From Ilex aquifolium (Eukaryota; Streptophyta; Magnoliopsida; Aquifoliales; Aquifoliaceae): a stretch of 64,000 bases of DNA. The notes below the pieces were generated by a model, which was given only the letters and a program-made list of their open reading frames with translations, was not told the DNA's origin and did not search any database. Positions 1 through 11,900 of this stretch are shown here, piece after piece (the stretch's first letter is position 1; the number at the start of each line of letters is the position of its first letter). Made by a program: the position numbers and the translations under genes. Where the stretch lies: positions 41,217,642 through 41,281,641 of the forward strand of contig OX637394.1 in the NCBI GenBank assembly GCA_951799425.1, in the 5' to 3' direction.

Positions 1-62
1 AGAATTAAATAATTTTTTTTATTGACACGACACGATATGACACGATTCGATTAACAATCCTA
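1..62. mobile_element. Right end of a hAT-type MITE (truncated by window edge)
   Basis: This is the same element as 23877-24149 in the other duplication copy. It ends in ...ACAATCCTA, followed by AGTTTGAT (63-70), which is the target duplication seen intact on both sides of the copy at 23877-24149. Confidence 0.7.
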
Positions 63-852
63 AGTTTGATTGAAGATTCAGTTTGATTTCGAGTTAAAAA
101 AAAAAAAAACTCAGATTGAAGTTTATAACCTAAGTTTAGCTTGAGTTGATTTTTAAACCTTCACAACCCGGTCGAGTTGTACTCCTTCTGTGATACTAAT
201 TTATGATGTGATCAACAATTCCATTCTTAAATGTAAATTGATATATCACTATTACGATGAACAATCAACTTAAATAACCAACTATCCTAACGAATACTAA
301 TGTACCTATAACATAAAAAAGAAAACATGAGAAAAGTGGTGGAGAAAGATCCGAAAGAGTGGCACAATAGAGCCTCTAAAAAAGGGTTACGTCTTTTATT
401 TGACAAAAATTGATCGCTTGACCTCCTGATTTGAAAGAATATTGGGAGAATTCAAGTGTTTTGTTTTTATCTCAGCAGAATTCAAGTTGATCAACTAAAT
501 TAGGCCTAATTTGTCATCTGATCAACAATTTGAAAGATGTATTCTCTATAACTATGAATTTCATTGGACTTAGAAATGATATATTGGAATAATCCGTTGA
601 GCCTTCCAATATAAATAAGTTGGTTGTTTCGCTCCTTGACCCTAAGGTGATACATATCTTATAAAAACTGTCACAATCAATAATAGGAAGAATACAACTC
701 CGAGACAATGAACAAAGCCTTAATTAAATATATTGGTCCAAATATGATCACTTGGATCGGATAAGGAACAACAATTCTGGCAGCTTACTTGGCCATATTC
801 GACTGCAATATTCCAATTTTTGTCTCAACCCCAGCTTGTTTGAACTATGTTC

Positions 853-1110
853 TTTCTTTTTTTTTTCTTTTTTTTTTGTTTAAAAAAGGGGTGAGAAAAA
901 GGAGAGCGCCCAGAGACGATCCTGATAGGTTTTTATTGGTAGGATTATGAGGTCCCTGACAACGCCTGTTACTTTGCTCTAGAACGAATCTAGTTAAGTT
1001 AGTATAGTAGTCTGCCACTGAGCCCCAATGTGGAGTCTAAGACTCGAACCTCCAACATCAAGGAAAGAAGTTCGATTGGTCCTCCATTGGACCACCCCAC
1101 TCGGTGGTGG
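853..1110 (-). mobile_element. tRNA-derived SINE, duplication copy 1
   Basis: It starts with a T-rich tract (the A tail of a minus-strand SINE). It contains AGACTCGAACC at about 1050, the complement of a pol III B box (GGTTCGAGTCT). It ends near a complementary A-box-like stretch (GGGGTGGTCCAATGG on the minus strand). The direct repeat ACTATGTTC flanks it at 844-852 and 1111-1119. The same insertion is at 26300-26561, so it predates the segmental duplication. Confidence 0.7.
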
Positions 1111-2369
1111 ACTATGTTCCTTCAATTCTTTTTATATATGAGCAATGTTCCTTAGACATAATTTAGTGGATCTTATTTACGGACTTAATCACTCTTAACT
1201 ATTGGTTTGACAATGGGTTCTATTATTAATTGGACCTGCTACCAATTCAAGAATTACGATATATTAGGTCAACAAATAGGTCCTAATAGCGTTTTCTTTT
1301 TAGACATTGTTGTTATTCACCGTGGATATGTGATTTTGTGTGTATAATTCAAAAGTTTTGTATGTAATCACCACACTAACAAAAAAAAAAGAAGGAAAAA
1401 AAGATAGAAGTCTTGTTAATACACTAGTGTGTTTCGTGCAAATCACGTTTTTTTAGTATGAAAAATTAAAATTTAAATGAGTTACTGTGGTTAAAAAATT
1501 AAAAATTAAATTGTAATATAAACCATCAGATCTAAACGACCTAGACTGTTGTTGTTCTTTTTTAAGTAAGAAGCTTAAGCGGTTCAAAACAGGAAGTTAT
1601 GTTTTATTATTATATAGATTCTGATGTTCTCCGATCAACATTAGATTTTAGACAAAAAGTCAGTACTTGTTGGGGCCAGAAAATGGCCCATGACCCTTAC
1701 TTAATTCTGAAAGTTGAAAGTACTGAAGATAAAAATCTTTTATAATTTTTTAAATATGACAATTTTACCTTAAAATGTTTCACAATCTTATTAAACTCTA
1801 AAGTGCTATTTTCTTCAAAACCCTCAATCTCCCTAAAACACACACACACACTACACAGATACACACTGCACACAGATTTATAAACACACACACACAAAAA
1901 ATACACCCACATAAATTACACACACACACACAAGCACACAAATTTACACACATCTTTTAAGTTGTTTAATTTTTTAAATATTTTTTATTGTTCGGTTAAA
2001 CAACAACGTATACATTTAACATTGTCTGATTTTCTGTTAAAAAAAGGTTATTAGATTAATGCATATTTTATAAAAAATTTCAAAGTGTGATGGAATAAAA
2101 CTGAAATTAATTTATTTTCAAACATCAGCTCTGTGTAGTTATCAAATAGTTTGATTTAATTCAATATTTAAATTTCAGTGGATAACAAACAGTCCACGAA
2201 TTAAAAATTTAGCTTTCAATATTTAAAATTTAGTATTTAGTATTTAATTTTTTATTTTATCAAACATCAGCCAAGGCTCATGAAGAAGGTGATCGGATCA
2301 AAACAGGCCCAACAGTTAGCCCACTTAAAGCCTAATGAACACACTACAGATTATGTGATAGAAAATATT

Positions 2370-2714
2370 GTTGGTTGTATGGTATTTCTAATACAGTAAA
2401 ATTACTTGTTAAACATTCTGATTTGAACCATGCAAATAGTTACTCTAACAAAACAGTAACAATAAATAATTACTCAAAAAACGAAAGAGTTACAGTAAAG
2501 AGTTACACCAGTTTTAAGGAAACAGAAATAATTACATGAAAGAGTTACACGTAACTATTTGTATAATCCAATATAATTACTAACCCGATTGCAGAACAGG
2601 AACTGATATTGAACTTTAGGTAGATCAAGGCTAGTGTTTGACACTATGTCATTAAGACAGATTTCGCCCCCACACACGCTGCTTATGGAATATCAAGCGT
2701 CTGCGTCCCAGGAT
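2370..2714. other. Gene-free DNA left of the hAT element
   Basis: Unique AT-rich sequence between the end of the duplication and the hAT transposon. No coding potential, RNA gene or clear repeat is visible. The last seven bases, CCAGGAT (2708-2714), are the target duplication of the hAT. Confidence 0.6.
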
Positions 2715-3337
2715 TAGGGGTGTTCACCCTACCCGACGGGTAGGAAATATAGTCTTCCGCATTCCTACCCGATGCTTTGCGGAAGAATTTTTTCTTACCC
2801 TACCCTACCCGATCAAGTGTAGTATTCCTACCCGCATTCATACCTGAATAATCGGGTAGGAAGTCGGATAAACATTTTTGTAGCTAATAATTTTTGAATC
2901 ATTTTAACAATTTAATTTGTATCAATTTAACAACACAATAAATCAATAACACTAAAATCTAAAACAATTAAAAAAACAATTATAATTGTTTTAGCCATCA
3001 ATCCACCATAATTGTTTTAGCCATAAATTCACCATAATTGTTACAAATACAATCCACCATAATTGTTACAAATACAATCCACCATAATTATTACACAAAC
3101 ACAATCCACCATAATTGTTACACAAACACGAATACATTAAAATCATAACTACTTGAAGTAGTCTACTTCGCCTGTGGCAGTTCACCAGTTTACCACAAAT
3201 CATATAACCTACACAAAAAACAAATCAATATTTTAGCAACTCAAACATCCACAACAATAACAAATACTCTTATAATTACTAAAAAAAATGTAAAAAAGTT
3301 AAATAGCACCTTTTTTGCTAGTGTCATTCACCTCTCT

Positions 3338-5516
3338 TCACTCGAGAGAAATTGAAATTGTCTCTGCAGTTATTTCTGAGATAAAAAAGAGTATGAAAAA
3401 AAATTAGATACGAAGAGCTCATCAACAAATAATAAAAAAATAACAATAAAAGTATAAAAGTATAAAAACCTGAATCTAGTTTATAGCTTTCTGAATCCTC
3501 CAAAACATCTTCAAAGTCATAAGCAATGGATGACGATTGAAGCCAATTTTGTGCACATATGAGACCCTCAACTGTTTTGGGTGCCAGACAACTCCGAAAA
3601 GGATCTAAAATACGACCCCCAGTGCTAAAAGTCGATTCTGATGCCACTGTAGAAATGGGAATAGCTAACACATCACGAGCTATTTTGGCAAGGATTGGGA
3701 ATTTAGAAGAATTAACCTTCCACCAATTCAAAATATCAAAATTGGCGCTAACAAATTCAACATCCTCCATCAAATATCGATCCAACTCTGATTTGTTGTC
3801 CACATTACCTTTCTCAGCCCTATACTTGCGGTACCTATTCATGAAATTTGTAGGTACTTGATCTTGAACAAACATCTCAGTCGAAGACACATTTTTCTCA
3901 TGATCAACACTTGACCCCACTCCACACCCCACACTAAATTTAGTGTATTGTTGGCATAATCGGTCAATAACCCTTTTGATCTTTTCAACTAGTTGAACCT
4001 TAACTACTTCATCCTCAGCCTTATAATTGTCATTGAGCCAAAATTCCAAAGCATCCAATTTATAACGTGGGTCAAGGACAATAGCAACAAACAACATCAA
4101 ATTAATATTATCTAAATGACCCCAATACTTATCATACTTGCTTTTCATTCTCATAGCCATGGTACTCAAAAGATAGTCATCATCTTCACAATAACCTTGC
4201 AAATGATCATACACAGTAGAAAGTTCTTGAAAAAATAAGTTAGATGTGGTATACAATGATCCAGAAATGCGCAAAGTGACCTCATAGAAAAGTTTCAAAA
4301 ACTTCATAAACACACGAACAATGTCCCAATCATCAAATGTAGGTGGCCCTAAACCACCTCCCTCACTCAATTGACTTACAAATTGTCCATCATCTTCTTG
4401 CAACAAATCAAATGCACCTTGGTACTGTTCAGCAACTTTGAGCATCAAATATGTAGAGTTCCATCTCGTTGGAACATCAAGGCAAAGAAGACCCTTTTCA
4501 CCAATTTTTTGCCTCTCAACACATGACTTAAACTTGTCAAGTCTTGAAGGAGAAGACTTCACATATTTAACAGCATTTCGTACTTTCAAAATTGACGTGT
4601 TCACTTCCTTCAAACCCTCCATGACAATTAGATTCAAAATGTGTGCACAACACCTAACATGCATAAATTCATTTTCTAAGATAGTGCTCTTTCCATCCTT
4701 AGTTCGCCTCTTTAAATAATCAAGAGCACCATCATTAGAAGTAGCATTATCCACTGTAACAGTAAATATGCTATCTATTCCCCACCCAAGCATGCATGCT
4801 TCAATTTCCCTTCCAATTGTCACACCCTTATGATTAGGAACTTTCAGAAAATTGATTATTCGTTTGTGTAACTTCCAATCTTTATCAATGAAATGTGCAG
4901 TTAAGGACATATAAGTTAAATTTTGAATAGACGTCCATGTATCAGTAGTAAGGCAAACCCTTTGACTAGATGAGACAAACATATGCTTCAATTTTTCTTT
5001 CTCCATCATATATAATTGCACACAATCCCTCATCACAGTGGTACGGGAAGGTATACGAAATCTAGGTTCAACAGTCCTCATCAAGTCTCTAAATCCTTCT
5101 CTTTCAACAAACCGGAATGGCAATTCATCCACTATAATCATAGTAGCAATTGCCTCCCTAATTTTCTTTTCATTGAATTTAGCAACACTAAGGTTACTAC
5201 TAACACCTTCTCCATCTTTTTTGAATGCACCAATTAACTTTAATTGAGATATGTCCTTCTTATTCACACTCACCAAATAAGATTTACAACGATCTAAATG
5301 ATAAAGCAAAGATGAAGTACCTGTTTTTCTTGCATGATAATTGTAAATCTTACTACAATGCTGACATTTAGCTTCATCTGCAGCTTCAATCTTTTCAAAA
5401 TGCTCCCAAACTCTAGATCGTTTTTTTGTATCTTGTCCCTCACACGGAATGTCATCAATAACTTGGATGTTACTGTTAGAATCAGCTTGAGCAGATGATT
5501 GTGGAATTTCATCCAT
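3338..5516 (-). CDS. hAT transposase, zinc-finger BED / RICESLEEPER-like
   Basis: This enzyme would cut and join the ends of its own element in the nucleus. I start at the ATG at 5516 (MDEIPQSS); in-frame codons upstream include no ATG. Visible features, numbered from this ATG: a BED zinc finger at about 34-78 (Cys51, Cys54, His73, Cys77); the first catalytic Asp in CLTTDTWTS (about 192); the second in TVDNATSND; the Glu in ASESTFS; and a C-terminal hAT dimerisation domain containing LNWWKVNSSKFPILA. All three acidic residues are present. Reading straight on past YKLDS gives a low-complexity hydrophobic tail, and there is a good GT donor at 3469-3468 and AG acceptor at 3377-3376. A 93-bp intron (3469-3376) is therefore likely, with a last exon at 3375-3338 ending in SISLE and TGA, giving 694 residues. 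The intron is inferred. No frameshift or stop interrupts the rest. Confidence 0.9.
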
Positions 5517-5582
5517 AAAGAAATGATCTGTGAACAATACACATCATCCCAATAAGAAACAATATAAACTTGTCAAAAAATA

Positions 5583-5800
5583 AACAGTCCACTAAACTTG
5601 CAAAAAACAGTCCACTAAACTTGCAAAAAACAGTCCACTAAACTTGCAAAAAACAGTCCCACTAAAACAGTCCACTAAACTTGAAAGTACTAAAAAACAG
5701 TTCATTAAACTTGCAAAAAACAGTCCCACTAAAACAGTCCACTAAACTTGAAAGTACTAAAAAACAGTCCACTAAACTTGCAAAAAACAGTCCACTAAAA
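5583..5800. repeat. Tandem array of about 22-bp units inside the hAT
   Basis: Units of the form AACAGTCCACTAAACTTGCA recur about ten times, some with a variant arm (ACTAAAACAGTCC, GAAAGTACTAAAA). The array lies just upstream of the transposase start, in its presumed leader or promoter. Confidence 0.85.
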
Positions 5801-7412
5801 CATTGACAGAATTAGCTTAGCAACATTATTGAGATTTTGTAAGAGCTTATAAGTTGCATACTGTTCATAAAGAGGCCAAATCAGTTTCCTGTTCTCCAAT
5901 TACAAGTAAATTAGTAAAGTAATGAGATATTTTATTCCCTAAGATTTTGTTACAAAATAAACAAGGCTAAAATGGAAGGTATTAGCGTTGCATGAAGTTA
6001 AAAGGGTTCAGTACTACCATCTATACCATCAACATATTTTCATATTCCTGACATAGCATCCGGCAAAAGCAACAAAGACTAGCTTACTCTGCACAAATCT
6101 CAAGTAAAACCTACACTATAAGTCAAGAGACATCATTGCAATGGTAATAATTTTAACATTCATCACCTACATCACAAAACAATATCAATTCCAATTTTAA
6201 TAATTATACCATTCATCACCTACATCACAAAACAGTAGAATTCAACACACACACATACTGACATAGACATGGAGAGGAAGTTAACTTCACAGTTGTAGAG
6301 TCTGTTAAAAGCTGTAGGAGTATTAAATAGTATGAGTTCTTTCAGCTACTCCAGTAATAAATATCTAGGAATTTTATTTCATTAGCCTGATCTCCTCATT
6401 ATCTCCATCCAGCTGCTTGTCTGATGCCTAAGCCAACCCAAAGAAGGGCTCATACACCAAGAAAGTGCCTATTCCAGCTGCTACCAATTCATTCAAAAGC
6501 ACATGCATAGGCATGATTTCGACTAAAATGGTAGGCGCAGTGGATGTATCAAAATGTACAAATAATGGAGTCTACAAAAGTCTCGATAGTTAGCTCGCTG
6601 TCTTCCGCTCGATCTAAATTTTCAATATATTATTTCTAAGGATTCTTTGACGTAGTTCAAACGAGATGAATTCAAGTCTAACTCATTATTATTTTCGTTG
6701 AATCTCAAAAAATAAATAGACAGTTAATAACATATCATTTATTTCTATTGTTAGAGGGAATCTACAAAAATTGTTACTAAGACGAACCCAAAATCCTAAA
6801 TAAGTCCTCGGTGACTCAGTGAGTTTAGTAGTTGTGGGAGGAGTCAACTCACCTGAAAAGTGAGACCTGAACCAGAGTGCTCGGCCACCACATGTTGTTA
6901 CACAAGTACTAGAAGGTGTATACTATTGCAGGGTTACAAGGATGTCGCTAATGCATAAAACACAGAATGAAAAGCAAGATGGTAACAGCTTCATGTAGTT
7001 CAGAGTATGCATGATTGAGACTCGTTAAAATAAACTCAGAGCGCCAAGACATTACATTTACATATGAATACCACAAGATTAGGACAACCCAAATCATGCT
7101 ACAAAGGTTATTTGCTTCCACGTTCCACGCCTAAAAAATCCCAAACGGAGGGGTTGATAACAAGATTCTTAAAATAACATTTTGTGCAGGTTGATTGGCA
7201 TGACCAGATCCAGATCGCACAGATCTGTCTGAACCGTGAAATGTGAATGACCAGATCGCACAGATCTGACCAGACCAGACCAGATCGCGAAGAGAGAGAG
7301 AGAGAGTACCTGGGCTGGGTCGAACGATAAAGGAGGAGTGGCTGTGGAGTGTGGACTGAGGTGTGATTGTGAGGCGCACGAACAGGAGTAAGAGATAGTA
7401 ATTAGGGTTTTT

Positions 7413-7448
<36 letters not shown>

Positions 7449-7640
7449 TAATGAATGCGGGTAGGGTAGGGTAGGGTAGGAATGCGAAAATTGATGGCTA
7501 TTCCGCATTCCTACCTGATTTAATCGGAAGAAAAAAAACTCTTCCGCATTCCTACCCGATTTTTGCGGCTAGCCGTTCAGTAGGGTAAGGTAGGGTAGGA
7601 AATTGCGGCCAATCGGAAATTTGAACACCCCTACCAGGAT

Positions 7641-8953
7641 ACAATGATCTTTACATGGATAGAAGTAGCACTCCAATCTATCCGTCTAGCGAACCAAACT
7701 TGTGTTGTGTACTCTCCAAATGCACTACCTTAATGCCGAAAATCAGACTGCCTTAATGTAATGCACAGTCTGCCTTAATGCCTAACGAATGACTGAATGA
7801 ACTAAGTGAAGTATGAATGGTAATGATCCTGGGTAGTTATTGACTCTTTGGTGACTTTCCGGACAGTCACCACACTAAAAGGTGCAACCTATGAAGACAA
7901 CTACAACAACCAGTAGACACCTTGGAATAACTGGTCGGTCATGAACAGACACAATCTAATTTCAGAATAAATCCGAACCATTGCGATCCACGGATACCCA
8001 AAATTAATTTCGGAATAAATCCGAACCATTGCGATCTTTGATAAACTAATAATTTTGTTAAGCTTCCTGATACAGTGATTAACTTAATGCTCCCATCACA
8101 TACTCTCCTTTTACGATCATGATTACCACTTGGACTGATGACAGAAATGGTGTTGCCCAAAAAAATGGATGTATTGACCAACATAAAATGGAATGCAAGC
8201 GACTTCGGTCAAGACTTAAACGAGCAAATTGCTCCAATGCATAAAACAATACCCTTAGGAAGTATCTGAATGCCCACGAGATCATTCATTAAAAACTCTA
8301 AGTTAACAACACAGGTAATAGTAGATATCCTTGCCAAAGCCATCTACAGGATATAATCCTTTCATAGAATTTAGACAACCTTTCATCCTATCCCTCCAAC
8401 AAAACATAAAACATTTCCAACTCATCACATGATCCAAAAAGCTCAATCCCCAAATGCATATGCCTCCCAAAGCCAAATTTCAATGCAAAACAAGTCGCAA
8501 CAATTTTAAGGCTATAACAAACCATGTCATTGACTATTCAAAAAGAATCCAAAATTTGCCTCTTCACAATAAAGCCCCTTGAAGAAATGGAGATTGGATC
8601 CTGCACTGAATAATACTTCTTATCCACACAGTTCTGCTAGAAAAAAACCCAAGCAAGGATTTTGTAAAAGACAAATGACTAGACTATTGGCTCCATAGCC
8701 CTCATTCAAGACAAATTGTTTTTCTGAGTTGACACGACCTTAGCATCCATGGTAGCTCAATAGTATAATACATAAAAGCAAAAGGACACTAACATGAGTG
8801 AAAGAGAATTAAAAGGAAAAGCCACGTGCATCGTACAAGTATAATCAAGAGATAATAGTTCTAAAATGTCTTATGTCAACTCAAAACACTCAATAGAATG
8901 ACTATGATGACGATGATTCAACTTAGTTTATGAAATATTGCCCAATTGTTTAC
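7641..8953. other. No supported gene; probably intron or 3' flank of the GIP1-like gene
   Basis: This stretch follows the donor site of the sixth GIP1-like exon (8953-8952). I searched both strands for the next conserved exon of that family (a segment with EWKPK) and did not find it. The sequence at 7940-8190 (minus) has a weak resemblance to a copia gag/pol junction but is too short and broken to call. Confidence 0.5.
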
Positions 8954-11900
8954 CTTTCTGTGGGCCAATTACTTGTTGTGAACGACTATTGTAATTGGAC
9001 GAAGGCCTACTAGCAGAAGAGCTACTATAAGTAGAAGATGGAGGCTGTGAAGACTCTGAAAGCTGATTCTTTCCGGCTCCCTGGAGTTTGCTCGACATCT
9101 TCCCTTGCATGATAGAGCTCCCAACCTCAGAAGGTGCTATTTCAGACAGCAACAAAAGAAAGCCCATTCAATATGAACAAAAGAAACTAGATGTTGGATC
9201 ACAACGTACATGTATGTTTATTTTAACAAGATAACAAAGTCCTGACCGGCTGTTGATTTGTTCTCGGCAGGGGTAACTGAGATCTGATCAACAGGAGTTC
9301 GCTGGATTCCCACTTCACGCCTTATTGTACCCACAACACTGGGAAGCCGGGAATCATGAGATGGCACCAGTACAGGATCTGAAGCCGAAAAATGGACTGT
9401 GGTTGTAATAGGATCTGGTAAGTTATTGGAATTTGGTATGCACAGTCCATCTCTATCTGCAGTTCCAAAAGCAATGGTTGGGTTTTTGCTTGCACAATTA
9501 GGGAGTTCCAGAGGTGGAGGTCCCTCCAACTTGCCAATGTCAGCAGCTGCAGTCGTGTTAGAATGGTTGACCCCACTTGCTACAGACAAATGCTCAGCAT
9601 GTTCAACACTTGGACTCCCAGAAGCTATACCAGTAGGGTGATTGGTTATCACAGTTGAAGCGCTGCAAAAATATAAAAACATGTAATGAGAAGTAACCCT
9701 TTGCAAATTATAACTACTTTTAACTCTAGACGGAGTTCAAATTTCAAAAGAGGATAGCATTAAAGTGCAATACAACATAAATACGAGTAAAATCTACTGG
9801 AAATTATGGCACCTTGCAGCAGGAGTTGTTTCTTTGTTTTTTGTCTCCTGAGAGATTGGCAACAACGAGGGACCAGAACCCTTCTCTGAAACTTGATTGT
9901 TTCCGGTTTCCTTTCCCAAAGCTGAGCTTTTGCCACCTCCAGCATCTGACATAAGGGTACATGACTTTAAGTGGCACACACACACATATATATTTATATA
10001 AAATAAAGTAGAGCTGTTTTTGAATTTCAAAAACAAAAAGTGGCTCTGATCGTTTTGGGATAAAAATGAGTCTTGAAATATTTTTTCCCGCCTAAAAAAT
10101 TCCATTTTTACTTACACTTAATCACACCTTCAATCACCCCTTAAGGCTCTCACCAAAAAATTGTTGTCTCTCCTCTCTATCTCCTTTCCAAATTCAGCTC
10201 TCTAACGCTCAAATCTTTTCAAAACGTTTGATTGTTATATTAGACAAACAATTTTGAATTCCTTTTCTCTTTTCATATCCTTTAAGAATTATTAAGTCTC
10301 TGTCTCTCCTCCCCCAATCTTTGCCTAATCTCTCGCCCCTCTCTCTATCATCTTTCTCTCTCCCAACCCTTAATCACTGTTGCTGCCCCATCTCTCTCTC
10401 TTCTCCTCTCTTCTCCTCTCTTCCTTCTCTAAATGCTACTACCAACGACCAACGACCTTTCTCCACAGCTCCATTCTTCTCTCTCACACCTCTGTTACCC
10501 TTTTATCTCCTCCCTATCTCTTCTCTCTCCACTCTCTGTTCTTTCTCTTCCTAGGAACCCACCACCGGCAACGAGACCAACCACCACTGTTGACACAGTC
10601 CAGCGCCAGATATCTGTCTCCCTCTCTCCTCGTCTTTGTTCTCTCATTTCCTTCCCCCTCTCTCTTACTCAGTCTCCCTCCCTCCCTTCTAATCTCTCCT
10701 CCCCACATCTACACCAACCCACAGCCCCACACCACAAAGCCACCACCACCCCCCCAAAGCTATTTGGCTAACTCCACTGTCGCCGCCACCCACCGCCACC
10801 ACCCTTTTCTCTCCCCACGACCACCATAGCCCCACCCCCTTAAACAAACCCAGACCAACCTCACACAAAGATTCGCACCCCCACCCACACATCCCCTGAA
10901 TGCACTGGTTCGCCTCTCCCTTTACTACCATAGTGACCACGTGTTCAACAAAATTCCTCGAAGATCTATGCATTCTAGTTTGGCAAATCGATTCCTATTG
11001 CCATTATGTACGATTGATTGCGGTTTTCAAAATAGTGAATGTTAGGGGAGAGTGAATCTACGAGATACCAGTTTATATCTGCAAGTCTCTGGTAGGTGGA
11101 GCAGTTTCTTGCTTTTGAATTTTGATTCTGGGGTTTATTAGCTCACAATAGCACATGCATCTGATTTTTTCCCATCTTAAAATTTTTTGTCTGACATTTG
11201 TTTATTTGCTTTTCTTTTTCTTTTTTTCCCTGTCCTATAATACTTCATGGTTCTTACTTTTTCTTTTCTGTTAGTAGGTTTTGTTTCAATTTTTGCACAG
11301 ATTGTGTCAATGAATTGCAAAGGAGTCTTATGATTGATTTATTGAGATCTGGGAATAAATTCCATAGGAGGTGTTACATTGTACTTGGTAAAAGATTTGT
11401 TTTTTATACTTGAAGTAACCAACAATAGCTTCAGCAGTCCTCAATCAGCATTTCATTCAAAGGTTGGTTCTCTGATTTAGCTGTATGTCTAATTTATGTC
11501 CACATGCCCTCTACAATTTCTTCCTTCTATGCTATTCTCAGCATATATATTAGTGTATATGTGGTATTCCAATATCGTAATAAACAATGTTAGAAACATT
11601 GGATTAGTGGTTGTAGACCTTTAGAGGATTTTTAGATGCTAAAACAACAGATGGACTGGCATTTTTACAGCTTAAGCATTTCAACCTTGGATCACTTGGA
11701 ACTAATGCTTTGGCTAGAAATATAGCAAGCCTTTATGGGATATTCCTTACATATTTTGGATCTGGTTTGTTTTTTGTGAATTCGGGGTTATCACTGTGAA
11801 TTTGGTGTTTGTTATTTGTCTTGATTTTGGTGAATTTGATATTTTGATTATTGTTTGATTGTGGATTTTGCCTTGATTTTTAGTGAGTTTTGGTGTTATC

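Larger units (their letters stand above)
1..2369. repeat. Segmental duplication, copy 1 (left part cut by window edge)
   Basis: This block is repeated in the same orientation at 24087-29123 with high similarity throughout. For example, 514-708 and 25961-26155 translate identically on the minus strand. Similarity runs from position 1 to about 2369 (GAAAATATT) and then stops, as it does at 29123. Copy 2 is longer only because it carries two insertions (24531-25888 and 27038-28299), so this copy keeps their empty sites at 441/442 and near 1585. I see no gene; the block is AT-rich with a SINE and a CA-rich tract at about 1836-1945. The block may extend left of the window. Confidence 0.9.
2715..7633 (-). 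mobile_element. Complete autonomous hAT transposon (4.9 kb)
   Basis: The ends are inverted repeats TAGGGGTGTTCA (2715-2726) and TGAACACCCCTA (7622-7633). CCAGGAT is repeated on both sides (2708-2714 and 7634-7640): seven perfect bases, or eight with one mismatch, and hAT elements make 8-bp duplications. Inside both ends lie clusters of CCTACCC/GGGTAGG motifs (about 2735-2870 and 7458-7605), typical of subterminal transposase-binding repeats. The transposase is on the minus strand (3338-5516). The 2 kb upstream of it holds a 22-bp tandem array (5583-5800), a GA run (about 7290-7307) and a TA run (about 7420-7443), and could be promoter and leader. Element and transposase both look intact, so recent activity is plausible. 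A short relative lies at 43212-43397. Confidence 0.92.

Noticed and set aside
514-708. 64-codon minus-strand frame, identical at 25961-26155
   Set aside because: Identity is explained by the segmental duplication, not by selection on protein; no domain, and the surrounding DNA is equally conserved.
7939-8285. Possible copia gag/pol remnant (minus strand, VCDGSIKLITVSGS)
   Set aside because: Only a short run resembles a protease-downstream segment; no DSGA motif or integrase part is found, so support is too weak.
10321-10973. Several overlapping Ser/Leu/Pro-rich frames
   Set aside because: Pyrimidine-rich DNA lacks stops by composition; no domain or start context stands out.
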